From a virus: 42,471 nt of DNA. The notes below the pieces were generated by a model. It did not search any database, had not been told where the DNA came from, and saw only the letters and a program-made list of their open reading frames with translations. Shown piece after piece: positions 9,849 to 24,800 of this stretch. Numbering within the stretch: position 1 is the stretch's first letter; every line of letters starts with the position of its first letter. Position numbers and translations under genes: made by a program. The DNA is taken from positions 1 to 42,471 of IMG/VR virus record IMGVR_UViG_3300026094_000012, one strand, 5' to 3'.

Positions 9849-12800
9849 TGGCCTACGATAACAATCAAAACGAATATCCATTGCCTGCAGACGGAAAAAA
9901 CAATAGAAAGAGTGAATCTCTACTGCCTAGATTTTTTAGGACAGAAGTTAACAAGAAATTTATTCAGTCTACAGTTGATCAGCTTGTACAGCCGGGAGTT
10001 GCTGAAAAACTAAATGGATATTTTGGTCGTCAGATATCAAAGGCTTTTAGCCCAGAGGACAATTATGTAGGAGATATCAGCGCCAGCCGTGAAAACTATC
10101 AGTTCGAACCTGCAGCGGTAATCAAAGACGAGCTTGATAACGTAACTTTCTATAAAGATTACAATGACTATATAAATCAAATTGCAGGTTTTGGTGGGAA
10201 TACAGATAATCACGACGTACTCAACTCACAAGAATATTATGCTTGGAATCCTAATATTGACTGGGACAAATTTGTCAATTTTAGGGAATACTATTGGTTG
10301 CCATACGGGCCCCAAACTGTTAACATAGCAGGACAGAGTCGTGAAGTCCAAAGCACTATAAAGGTAACATTAGACGACAACATAGATAATGTAAGTTACA
10401 AGTTTTCAACAGAACCCTTTGTTCAAAATCCCACTCTTGTTTTATATAGAGGTCAAACTTACACGTTTGATCTCAGTGTCACAGGTACACCTTTTACAAT
10501 AAAAACCAAACGAACTTTGGACTCTAGCTTCGACTTCGATGCAGGAGTTACTGCACAAGGAACAGAATCAGGTAAAATTACCTTTTCTATTGGCGCGTCA
10601 ACACCTGAAATTCTTTACTATGTCGCTGAGAATGATATTAACAACAGTGGCATTATACAAATCAAAGACATAGAAGAAAATACAGAGATAGACGTAGAAA
10701 GAGAAATAGTAGGCAAAACTCAGTACACTACTGAAGCAGGATTTGATTTATCAAACGGCATGAAAGTTGCATTTGTGGGTGAAGTAACCCCTGCCAAATA
10801 TTCTATAGGGCAGTGGTATGTAGAAGGCGTAGGGGAAAGCATCAAACTGGTCTCCGAAGAAGATTTAGAAATACCCGCCTCGTATTCGCAAGACAGAGAA
10901 ATTCCATTTGATTCAAATGCATTTGACAGGTTGCCCTTTGATAATGCCGCAGGATTTGCTGCTACCAAAGACTACATTGTTATTAACAGAGCAAGCCCAG
11001 ATAGAAACCCTTGGTCAAGAATAAATCGTTGGTTTCATCGTGATGTAATAGAGCGTTCTGCAGCAATAAATTCAGAAAGTATAAGCATTGATCAAAGTGC
11101 TCGTGCAACTAGACCTATTATTGAATTTGACCCGGGCTTAAAATTATTTGAATTTGGTACGCAAAACAAACAAAATGTAGATCTTGTTGATAACTTTACA
11201 ACTGATATATTTTCAACAATCGAAGGTTCAGTAGGATATAATGTAGACGGCGTGCAACTTGTAGACGGCATGCGTGTGTTGTTTACAGCAGAAAAAGACC
11301 TACGTGAAACCGGCAAAATATTTAAAGTGAGCTTTATTAATCACAGAGGGGAAAGACAAATCAGCCTAGTAGAAGAACCTGACAGCGATCCATTAGAAAA
11401 TGAAACTGTCTTGGCCCTTGGAGGAGTGGAATTCAAAGGCAAAATGTTTTTCTACAATGGCGTGCGTTGGAATCTCACACAGGAAAAAACATCCACAAAT
11501 CAGCAGCCTCTTTTCGATCTGTTTGACGACAACGGATTTAGCTATGGAGACGAAGCAGAGTATAGCGATACGTCATTCCGAGGCAACAAGGTTTTTTCAT
11601 ATAGGCAAGGATCTGGCGTAGTTGACAGAGAACTAGGATTTCCTATCGCATATAGAAACATCGAAAATGTTGGTGATATTACTTTTGATTTTGACCTCTT
11701 GACGGACAGTTTTACATATACAGAGGGCAACGAGACGATAGAACAATCTACTGACGTCTGTGTGCTTAAGAAATTTTCAATGCGAACCAATTTTGAATTC
11801 TCCAATGGTTGGAAGAAAGCACCTCTTCCTAGCACACAAGATGTTTTAAGACAATACGTAGCAGCGCCTGCACAAACAACATTTGAGATTGATACCTACG
11901 AAGGCGTGCTGGACCTGCAAGATCTGCATGCAAAAATTACTCTAAATAATCAGTTGCAATTTGAGGGCATTGATTATGAAATTACACAAGACAAAAGCAG
12001 AACATTTGTTAGATTCTCTAATGAACTTGCACAAGGCGATGTTGTTGTTCTAAGAACGCGAGCAAGCAATGCAAAAAGCAGCAATGGATATTACGAAATA
12101 CCTGCTAACCTAGAAAAAAATCCTCTGAATAATAACATTGAATCTTTTACACTTGGACAGGTAAATGATCACGTAAGCACTATCGTAACAGAGCTGGAAG
12201 ACTTTAGGGGCAGTTTTCCAGGAAGGAACAATCTACGAGACCTTGGCGACGTAACTCCTTTTGGCAAAAAATTCCTACAGCACACCGGACCTATAAATTT
12301 ATCCTTGTATCATCTGACCAGCAAAGACACGAACATTGTCAAAGCCTTGGATTTTGCACGGAGAGAGTACTCTAAGTTCAAGAGGGTATTTTTACAAAAA
12401 TCTCTCGAACTAGGTTTTGATGGAAATCCAAAAGAACATGTTGATCTTATTTTTAAAGAACTCAACAGAGATAAAAGCATCAACATGCCCTTCTATTTTT
12501 CAGACATGGCACCAACCTCAGGAGAAAAGCGTCTAACCTATAACGTTTTTGAACAAGGCAATGAGTTTTTTGCGTTGTCTGAGACTTTTAGTCTAGATGA
12601 GCCAGGGGCTAAGTCCGTGACTGTCTATGTAAATGACAGTCAGCTTTTATTTGAAAAAGACTATACATTTAATGAAGATGGTTTTTGCGTTATTAATGTG
12701 CCTTTAGTTACAGGTGATAGAGTAGACATCTACGAATACGAAACAACTGACGGATCATATATACCGCCTACTCCTACTAAATTAGGCATGTATCCAAAAT

Positions 12801-15800
12801 ACGAGCCCATGCTGTTTGTCGACAACACATATACTGTTCCTACCAGCGTAATTCAAGGGCACGATGGGAGTATTATCAAAGCGTTCGACGACTACAGGGA
12901 TGCCCTTATATTAGAACTAGAAAAAAGAATATATAACAATCTCAAAGTCAACTACGATAGCAGTATAATAGATATCCATGAGTTTATAGGCGGCGAATAT
13001 CGCAATACAGGAATAGCCAAACAAAACATAGACAACAGCCTACTTAAGGATTTTGCTGCTTGGTTGTCTATAGTTGGCGATGTGGATTACACTGCGTCTG
13101 ATTTCCACCAAAGAGAAAACAGTTTCACCTACAACTATAGCTTTATGGAAAGCCCCAATGGCAAAAGATTGCCTGGTTTTTGGAGAGCGGTGTACAAACA
13201 GGCCTACGACACAGATCGTCCTCACACACACCCCTGGGAAATGCTTGGTTTTTCAGAGCAGCCAACTTGGTGGGTCGATCAGTATGGTCCTGCTCCATAT
13301 ACTAGCAACAACTTGCTCATGTGGGAGGATCTAGAAAAGGGTATACTAGCGCAACCAGGAAAGGCAAAACAAGTACTAGAAAAATACAAAAGGCCAGGAC
13401 TTGTGTCCCATTTGCCTGTAGACACCAAGGGCAACATATTAAGTCCGTTGCAAAGCAAATATGCACGCAATTATGTCAGCAGCTTCACAAACAGCCCGTT
13501 TGTGTTTGGCGACGAAGCACCTACTGAGACAGCATGGAGACGGAGTTCGGAGTATCCGTTTTCGTTGTTCAAGTCCTGGGTACTTAATCAACCAAGCAAA
13601 ATTATTGGTCTAGGCTATGACAGATATAGAAGCGTAAGAAACGCTGCAGGGCAACTGGTTTACAAAGACACCGGAAGAAGAATACGCCTTGCAGATTTGG
13701 TTTTTCCTAACAACAGTCCCAATGCCAGTCAAGGAAACAACTCCGGCACCCCAAATAGATCTCGAGTATTCAATGCAGGATTTGTAAATTTTATTGCGGA
13801 CTTTCTTGCAAGTAACGTGCTTGTAAATTACTCAGAATACCAGCAAAACCTAAAAAGTCTATCTAATCAAATAGGATTTAAAGTTGGAAGTTTTACTGAT
13901 AAAAGTAAGATTAATTTGATACTGGACAGCAGAACTCCCTTGAATCAAGGAAATGTTTTTGTTCCTGAAGAAAACTTTGAGGTGATACTACAAACCAGCA
14001 GTCCTCTAGATATTGTTTCATACAGTGGTGTAGTTATAGAAAAAACACCAGCAGGGTACTTACTGCGAGGATACGACACCAGCAATCCTGTTTTCACATA
14101 TTACGACTATATAGAAACGGACAGAGATCCTCTAGTTAACGTAGGAGGAATAAGCGAAAGTTTTGTAGATTGGAGTGAAAATCAGAGATATGCAAGCGGC
14201 TCCGTCGTAGAATTCAACGGCGCTTATTATAGGGTAACTACTTCTCATACAAGCACTTCTACCTTTGATGCAGAAAAATTTGTGCGTTTGCCTGCACTTC
14301 CTCAGGTAGGAGGAAGAAGCGCTATTTTTAGAAGTACTTTTGATAAGTCAAAGACTGCAGAGATTGCATACGGAACGCTGCTAGACAATATACAGCAAGT
14401 TGTTGACTTTCTTTTAGGTTACGGAGAATATCTTACAGATTTAGGTTTTATATTCGAAAACTTTAACGGCGAAATTGAAGCAGTGGAAAACTGGAGACTA
14501 AGTGCCAAAGAGTTTATGTTTTGGACCACTAACAATTGGTCTGATGGTGCGCTGCTTACTCTCAGTCCTGGCGCACAAAAACTACAATTTAGTGCAGAGA
14601 ACGCAGTTGTAGATAATATATTTGACAACTTCTATGACTACTCGCTTGTAAAAGCAGACGGCACAAAAATACGTCAAGAATTTGTTAATATTGGGCGTGA
14701 CGATGCCAATGGTTTCAACATATCTCTAAAAAACACAGCCGACGGCATTTATGCGTTAAAACTGCCTTTAGTTCAGAAAGAGCACGCAATACTGCTTGAC
14801 AACGAAACTGTATTTAAAGATACTATCTATGATCCCGAACCTGGTTATAGGCAAGAGCGTATAAGAGTTTTAGGTTATAGAGCTGCAGATTGGAACGGTG
14901 GTCTTACAATCCCAGGTTTTATCTATGACGAAGCTGTTGTTACAGAATGGCAAGCTTGGAAGGATTATTCCATAGGTGATGTAGTAAAATACAAAGAATT
15001 TTATTATGCTGCAATCAACAAAATTTCAGGCACTGAACAATTCAATGCTAGCGACTGGTATAGACTAGAGTCCAAGCCTCAGCCAGGGCTGTTAACAAAC
15101 TTAGAATATAAGACAAATCAATTTGCCGATTTTTATGATCTTGATACCGATAATTTCGATGTAGACCAGCAAGAAATAGCTCAGCATCTTATCGGCTACC
15201 AAAAACGGGACTATCTTGCAAACATCATAAATGACGATGTAAGCCAGTATAAATTCTATCAAGGATTTATTCAAGACAAAGGCACACGAAACGCATTAAC
15301 AAAACTGTTTGATGCATTAAGCAGTGCAAACAAAGACAGCCTTGAATTTTACGAGGAATGGGCAGTAAAAGCAGGACAGTATGGTGCAGCAGACGGCTTC
15401 GAAGAAATTGAATTTCTACTAGATGAAAGTCAATTTAGACTAGACCCTCAACCAATATTGCTGACTGACACTGTTCCTGACAATGTGACCGATTTGGTGT
15501 ATAGGCAATTGCCAGGCAATGTATTTTTGGTTCCCCAAGGCTATGATAGTGCACCATTTCCCTCCAAATATACCGATGACACTGTGCTTCGAACAGCAGG
15601 TTTTGTACGACCTGAAGATGTACAATTTATTGTGAAAAACAAAATTGATATTCTTGGGTTGAACAGTACTGAGGTCAAACAAGGTGATTATGTTTGGGTA
15701 ACTTTTGAGGATCAGTCTTGGAATGTCTACAAACACGTCAACACTGGTTTTAACGTAATAGAAGCGCAACCCGATGGTGATACTGCAATATTATTTCTCA

Positions 15801-18800
15801 ACAAGCTATCTAATTTCCAAGCAGGGGATATCATAGGCATATATGACGTCGAGGAACTAGAAGGTTTTTATCGTGTAATATCTAGTTCACTCAACAAAGT
15901 GGTAATTGCTGTTGAAGAACCATTGAGCGACGAAATTACAAATATACAGGGTGCGGTTACTTCTTTTGTAAGCAACAGAATTTCAGACTATAACTCCGCT
16001 AACAAATACGCAGAAAATGATATTGACACAGACGAGTTATTATGGATAGACAACAGTGGTGATGTAGAAAATAGATGGGCTGTTATCAAGCAGGACAAGG
16101 CTTTCGATTTTGCAGACGAATTGTCGAATCCGATAGCAGGACAAGAGCTGTCTTTTGGTAAGAGTATATCGGCCGATGATGCTAATGAATACATTGTTGT
16201 AGGGTCGCCAGATTCTAGTCAGGGCAAAGCATACATATATGAAAGAGAAAACGACGGCAGCACTTTAACAGGCACGCTTAATCTCAAGCAGACTTTGGAA
16301 CCAATTGCTGGCTTTGATCACGGTCAAAGTAAATTCGGATCTAGCGTCACAATAAGCCCAGACGGAAGATATGTAATTGTCGGTGCTCCTAATGCAAGTA
16401 GAGTTAAGAGTGCGTATAAGGACGATTTTGACATATCTGAAGAATATTTGCGAGGGTCAATAGTACAGTTTGAAGAAAATTTATATAGAGCACGTCGCAC
16501 AGTTAAAGGGCAGACTGATAACGTAGTATTTGGCACCCACGACAGCGCCAGTCAAATAAGACAAAGGCTGTTTGATTTGTATGGCGACTATGCAAGCATT
16601 CCTCTTATTACTACTGGCGATTTTCCTTTAAGGGACACTGACACAGATCATATTTTAGTTAGGGCTCCTATAGATGCATATGAAGGTTCCCAACCAGGAG
16701 ACACTGTGTATCTAAATTGGAACGAAATCAGCAGAAATTACTTGCCAGAGGAACCTGTGCCATTTTTTGACGTCGGACTGGGTGACCCTCTGACACTTTC
16801 TATTGCCGGCACAAGATATACGTTTACATTAGATTCAACAGAAGCAATAGAAGTTGTATATGGTGACAGAATCTTCCAAGGAGACAGATCTGGCACTATA
16901 GTCTTTCCTTTGTTTGAGTCTAACAAAGTAAGTGTGATATTAGATTTGGACAGTCAGCCATTTATTGCCACGGAAGATCAGACTGTGATAATAACCGATG
17001 AATCCGAAACTATTACAAAATACGGCAATTCTACAGATGTTACAATATCCGAAATAGAAGGCACAAGTGTTCACGGGCTACAAGACGGTGACGAAGTTGT
17101 GATAACTGATGTGCCCAACGATGGCCTTACAGTGATTGATGAAGAATTTGATAACAGCAATCCTGCAATACCTCGCAATACCGTAGAGCAACAGGGTGTG
17201 AAAGGACTGGAGCCAAACCGCTACTATATAAAATTTGCAAATAATGATCAAATCGAATTATATTTTGACGAAAGCCTTACTAATCCGGTAAATGGAGCAA
17301 TTGGTTTTTCCGGCTCAGCGATCCCCAATGGTGAATTCAACGGCAACATACAAAAACTCAACAAGCCCTTCGACAATTTTCATCCGCAGATAGACAGAGA
17401 CTTTATAGTTAACACTGCGCATACAATTCGAAGAAAAGTAGACGAAGTTTTTTACATTGTAGATCCTCTGAATATACCCAATCCTCAACAAGGGGATAGC
17501 GTCACTACCGCTACTGGCAACGCAACCGTTGTTTACGTTAAAAACGAACTAGGACGTTTAGTTGTTTACGCAAATAATAAAAATGGAGTGTTCGAAGAAA
17601 CAGGCGAACTATTCATTAATGACACATTTAGAATAGGCCGTTATACTCGCCCCCTCCATGATAGTGTAGACAGGGCAACAGTTCTTGGAGGCTATTGGGA
17701 AATAGCAACCTCACAGAATTATAACCCCAACGGCAGAACCACTGACATTGCTGCTGGTTTGGTGATAGAAGACGTAAAAAATGGATACACTAGAACGTCC
17801 AGTGACCCTGCAGAATGGTTTGAGAGCGCTGTTCGTCTGCCTTACAAGAGCAGTATTCAAAATGTCTTAGACAATCCGCCCGAAATACTGCCCGAGACTG
17901 ATAGACCTTTTGAAAAGGAGTCCGATCTAATCCGCAATCTCAGTTACATCAGTCAAGGCATAGGCGGCAATATAACACCAGAAACAGAACTAGACGACAG
18001 ATTTGTTGTTAGGATGCCAAAAAATGTATCTGACAAGGCAGAGGCGGATTTTGCAAATGCAATGTCCCCTGACCCACAAATAGGCATATGGCTCAACACA
18101 ATTCCAGACGCAGATGGTAATCGTTCTGATCTATCTAACAAAGGGTTCGGCAACGATCCTTATGATATTATCACACGTGTCGAAACACCCACAGATATCT
18201 GGGATGGTTATATAGACTATCGTGTGACTGCGCCCGAACTGGATTTCCAACCTGGCGACATCATTCAAGACGGCGGCGGTGCACAGGCCGAAGTTGCATT
18301 CTACCAGCGAGATCTCAACAAAGCCAGAGTCTACATCAAAAATTCAACCGGCAATGACTTTAATTTTGGGTCTAGATATTACGAAGGTGTTGCGCCTACA
18401 GTAACTAGATTGTCGAAAATAGTAAATGGTGTTCCTGTTGAGATTGGCATAACTGAATCAAGACAGTTAGGCGACAATGACATTGGCAAGCTAGCAGTTT
18501 TCAGACACAGTGAAAATTTACCACTGTCTCCTGAGCTTGATTTACCGGTAAGTCCTACTTTTTCAGACGACATCAGCAGTTTTAAAACTGAATTTATAAG
18601 CGGAGTTGAATACCATACATGGATCGAAGAATTCAAACCAGGGCAAGGAAGAAATCCGTTGTTGCCCAGCACTGCTAACAATGATTGGGAGCAAGTGCAA
18701 AATATACCAATCAACACAAACAGAGATGCCAGTGGCTTTACACGCGAAGGCGCATTTTTTGTTTACCAGCTTAATTTAGAAACAGACACATACGATCTAG

Positions 18801-21800
18801 TAAATGGTTATATTCTGCCAAATCGTCAGGATGGGAGAGATCTTGGCTATGACCTAAAACTTGTTCAAGACGGTGATTTATACAAACTTGTAATTGGAAG
18901 CAACGAAGACTATCGTAACGATGTTTCCAACAACCCTGGCAGAGGAAGACTATACTTCGTTCTGCAGGGAATGGATCAAAACGCTTCATACAACTGGTCA
19001 GTCGCAAAAGACCCTAACTACAAAGGCAGCTACAGTGAAACTACTGATTACTATACAAACCAAGTAGTAGTTAATGAAGGTCTTTTTTATAGAGCACTTA
19101 CGAACTTACAAGCAGAACAATTTGATTCCAGCAAGTGGAGAGTTTTGGGCGATCACATAGACTTTGTTGGATATGTTCCAAACACCACAGGCGTGACTAT
19201 TGCTGATGACAGCTTTATTGACAGACTTGACACCTCTGACTTCGGCAATGTTTTTGACATTAGCAGCAACGGCAAAATTCTAGCAACCACTGCAGAATAT
19301 CCTGGACTCACAAGATTAGTTATTTACAGGCTCAAAGATTTTAGGTTTGAGTTGTTACAAGAAATTGACGAACCTGCGGACAGCAGATTATTTGGCTCAG
19401 CGATTGCTGTGTCGAACGACGGAAAACTACTTGCTGTGGGCGCACCCGATAGCGATTCGGACAAAGAATACCAAGGCAAGGTTTATATCTACAAAAACAA
19501 TCAAGGGACTTTCGAACTGTCTCAAACACTCGAAAGTCCAAACAGAGAAACCGGTGAAGGCTTTGGTGCTGTGCTGGGTTTTGATGGGAATCAGCTAGTA
19601 GTTACAAGCGCCAAGGGTGATATACTGCTTGATACAACGTATGACAGATACCAAAATATAGACAACAGTTTTGAAAGCAGCTATGTCAACAATTCAGCAG
19701 GCCAATTATCCGCTGCTGAAACTATTTTTGACAGCGGCTTTACAAGGTTCCAAAAAAGCATAATCGATAGCGGCGTGGTTTTTGTTTATGAAAGATTAGC
19801 AGATAGTTTGGTGTATGGACAGCGCATCGAGTATGATGACTTTGATTCAGTTGACTTTGGAAGAAACATTGTAATCAGTAACAACAACCTATACATCGGC
19901 CTGCCAGGTCTTAATGTAGATACTGCAACGAGCGGCAAAGTTGTTGTATACAACAGAGAAGAAAACGCAAGGTCTTGGACATTACATAGACAGCCTATTG
20001 ACCAAATCGATATTTCTAAATTCAGAGGTTCGTTCGTTTATGACACTGCAGAAAACAATCTCCTGTCTAGACTAGATATTTTAGATCCTGTTGCGGGAAA
20101 AATTTCAGGAATAGCAGAACAAGAAATCACATATAAAACATATTTTGACCCTGCAACTTACAATGTTGGAAGCAGTTATGCAACAGACAAATTTACTACC
20201 TGGGGAGAAAAGCAGGTAGGAGAAGTTTGGTGGGACTTAAGCACAGTCAAATATGTTAACTATTATCAAGGAAGTATCATTTATAGCCAAGCTGTGTGGA
20301 ACACACTAGCAGAAGGCGCAAGCATAGATGTATACGAATGGGTAGAATCTACACTATTGCCCAGTCAGTGGGACAGTCAAGCACTTACTAGCCAGGGCAT
20401 CCGTAGAGGTTTTACCGGCCAAAGCAAATACGGCGACGAACAATATGTTGTAAAACAGGTTTATGACAGCATTTCTGAATCATTTAGAGAAAAATACTTT
20501 TTCTGGGTAAAACAAAAAAGAACTGTTCCTAACATTGAAAATAGAAATAGATCAGTACTAGATATTGAAAACATAATTCGTGACCCCCAATCACAGGGTC
20601 TTAGGTTCGTAACTATTTTAGGAAATGATAGATTTGTTCTATATAACTGCAAGTCTCTAGTAAAGAACAAAGACGTTGCAGTTAATTTCCGTTACTGGAC
20701 TATACAAGACCAAACAATTAACATTCACAACGAATATCAAATAGTGACCGACGGTCTTTCAACCAGCAGACCAAAAGCAGACATAGAACAAAAGTGGTTT
20801 GACAGTTTAATTGGACAAGACAATGCAGGTAGACCTGTACCGGACCCTGAATTAAGTGTAAAACAAAAATATGGCGCACTCAACCGTCCAAGACAGAGTT
20901 GGTTTGTTAATAAAAACGAAGCACTCAAACAAGTTATTGAGCGCGTAAATCGTGTATTGTTGTCTCAGCTTACGATAGATAATTTAGATATATCACGACT
21001 TTTTGAAAATGATCCTATCCCTTCTCAGTTATTGGGACTATACGACGAAAGTGTTGACACTGTCGAGGAACTAGATTTTGTAGGCACAGTCAAAGCAAGC
21101 ACAGCAGAGCTCGAGCCTATAATAGAAGATGGCACTATTGTTGACGTTGTAATTGCAGATGGAGGCAGAGGATACAAACAGGCTCCTGCAATACAAGTAG
21201 ACGGTTCGGGAGAAAACGCCCAACTAACTGCAACAATCAACAACCTAGGCATTGTAACCAATGTTGAAGTTGTGAATGGCGGAACAAATTATGCAAACAA
21301 CACTGCTATCAACGTCCGTCCTCTCAGTGCACTAGTAAGAAATGACAGCACAATCAACGGGGCTTGGTCTATATACAGTTATGACAACAACAGCAGGAGT
21401 TGGAATTTAGCAACCAGTGAAAGTTATAGAGTGGAAGACTATTGGTCATACGTTGACTGGTACGCTGAAGGTTACAGTGAACTTACATCAATAGATTTCA
21501 TTGTAGATGATTTTTATGAACTGAATATCATCAACGATAACATAAATGACATTGTCAAGGTTGAAAATGTGGGATCAGGTGGTTGGATATTGCTACAGAA
21601 AACAGTGAATATAGATACACCTGATTATACAATTAATTATAGGACAATCGGTAGACAAAATGGAACTATTCAATTCCTTCCTGCATTGTATACGGAAAAC
21701 AACAACGAAGTAGAACTGCGTATAATATTAGAAACAATACGCGACAACATTTTTGTAGACGAGCTTGCTCTTGAATACAACAAGTTATTCTTTAGTAGTT

Positions 21801-24800
21801 TGCGTTATGTATTTTCAGAACAGAATTATGTAGACTGGGCATTTAAAACAAGCTTTGTTAAGGCCAAACATAATGTCGGCGAACTAGAACAGCGTACTAC
21901 TTTTAGAAATGATAATCTTCCTAGCTATGAAGAATATATTAGAGAAGTCAAACCCTATAAAACTAGCATACGGGAGTATCTAAGTAGCTATGAAAAATTA
22001 GACAACACTAGAAGCGTAGTTACAGATTTTGATCTCAGTCCATTTTACAATGCTTCATCTGGGCTGATTGAATCGCCAGCACCTAAAATAGAAAATGGTG
22101 TCTTGACAAACATCAATTTTGACATCAACGATTATCCCGACAAGCATTGGTTAGATAATTTTACATATGAAATAGAATCTATAGAGATAGAAGATGGCGG
22201 ATCAGGATTTGCACAATCTCCTCTTGTTGTTATTTCTGGTGGCGGAGGTACCGGAGCACAAGCACGTGCTTTCGTAGGTAACGGTCGAATCAAAGATATA
22301 GAAATTTTAGACTCAGGTTCGGGATATACAAGTGCGCCATCTGTAACCGTAGAGGGAGTGCAGGACGACAACGGAACCGCACCAAAATTCAGTGTTGTGC
22401 TAGGCAACCAAAAAGTAAGGAATTTAATCGTAACGCAAAAGTTTGACCGCATAACTGCACAAAATAACATCACGGACACTAGCGTTGTGGAAGAGTTTGT
22501 AAGCAGCGGCGCTGAACTTAGATTCTATTTGAAATGGCCAATGGATTTAACGCGGGCAAATATCAATGTGTTTTTCGACGACATCGATGCATTAACAAGT
22601 GAATTTAATTACGGCAATGAAAAAAATAATGCCAAAAACCACACCAGATCTGTTGGGTTTGTTGAACTTACACAAGCGCGTCCTGCAGGATCAGTAATTC
22701 GCGTAGAATATAGCAAGAACATAGACTTATTGCATGCTGCAGACCGCATTAACACACTGTATGATGGCGTTGAAGGACAGTACGGAAAAGATCTAGGCCA
22801 GTTGATGGAAGGCGTAGACTATGGCGGCGTCGAAGTTAGAAGTTTTGAGTTTGGACAAGATTCAGGATGGGATAGCGATCCTTGGTACACATCTGCTTGG
22901 GATACCTATGATGAAAATTTTGAAGACGAAACTTTTGTTACCGATGGTAGCACAACCAAATTCAAACTATCTAAGCCATTGGAAGATAACGAACAATACA
23001 ATGTTTATGTAAATGGCATACGTATTGACGATCCTAACTATGACGGCAGCAGCAAAACTTATATTGCCGAAGACGGATCAACTGTTCTTGCGTTAGGCAA
23101 CCCTAACGCAATTATGCCTACAATAACATCGCAAAGCAGCAATTATACTAGCGAAGTCGACGACAGGGGCAACTTAGAATATTTTGTTACCATAGATAAC
23201 ATAGAGGAATTTGAAGAATACTATACGGACAGTATTTCAAATCCTCCAGACGATCAAACTGTGGTAATAAGAAAGTCCAGCTCCGACGGCAGCTTCTTGC
23301 CACAAGGCACGGGTTTTGATACGATTGTAGAAGGCGGAAATATTGCTTACGGCACTGCTACTGGACTTGCTGCTGAGGATATTAACATTGATGGCGCCGG
23401 CTTTGTCACACCTACAACTTCAAAAGGACCTGAAGAACTTGTGCCTGGACAAACACTAGACACACTTGATTTGAAAGTATATGACAGAGCATCTGATGGT
23501 GGGAGTTTAATTGCGTCTAGAAACTTCACTGCCTCAGAGGAACGAAATCAAGTGTTCCCATTAGATGTTCTACCTCACAATGTATCGTCTGTGTTTGTCA
23601 AAGTTGATGGCGTGATAATAGACAATTCAGATTTTACGGTTGATTTCATAGATAGAACAGTAACATTGGATTCTCCTTTGGGTCTAGGACAAAAGGTGAA
23701 TATTTTGTCAATGAGCGGCAATGGGCAGCAGATATTAGATATAGACAATTTTACAGGCGACGGCGAAACACAAACTTTTGTCACAAATGTCCTATACCAA
23801 GATAACATAACTGCGTTTGTTACTGTAGATGGCACAGAAGCAGAAGTTCAGCTGTTTGAAACCGACGACAGCTTTAATGAAAATGCAGGGCTTGTCGGAA
23901 TCAGATTCGTTGTTCCGCCTAGTGCTAACTCTTTTATATACTATGCGGTATACAAGTCACAAGACAAAACCTACAGCGAGGTCAGTATAGACCAGTTTGA
24001 AGGCGACGGCAGCACAACTGCTTTTGAACTAAGTGCGCAGCCTTTTAACAAACTACCTGCTAGTCATAATGTAATTGTAAAAGTCAACAACAAGATATTA
24101 TACCCGGGCTATACACAGAACTTTACAGTCACTAGCTCAAGGGAATATCCTTTGGACACGGATCAATTCGGACCCAGTTCTATCAGTGCTGACAAAATTA
24201 ATGTTTACCTCAACGGGGTTAGCCTAGAGCTATTGCAGGACTACAGATGGGACTTCTCAAACACACAAGTTGTGCTGTTTGATAACATTGGTGTTTCGGG
24301 CGATAACCTAGAAGTATATGTTTTAGATGACGGCGAATACTCTTTTTCAAGAAATACAGTAATCAATATAGCTAATGTATCTGGTATATTCGAAATAGGA
24401 GAAACTGTTGAAATAGGATCTCAAGATAGTACGGTATTGAGCGGCACAGTCAAAACTTTTGATAATAACATTTTAGTTCTTTCTGAGGAAATCCCTGCGC
24501 TGATTGAACTGATCGACAGAGACGACACTGTCAATGTCACGGGTTTGGCTAGTGCAGCTAGTGCTGACAAATTAGTCTCGGTACGTCTGCAGGAGTCTGG
24601 AGATACATTAATACTGTCAGAGACGCCAAATATGGGCGATCTAGTGCAGGTATACAAATTCAGTAACCATGATGTTCAAGACATACAAATGGAGACTAGG
24701 ACAAATGTGTTGCGCACAACACTAACTGTGGGCACGGAAGACTATTTTGATAACCATAGATTGAATAAAGGACTTGTTGCACTTAGAAGGCCAGCACTGG

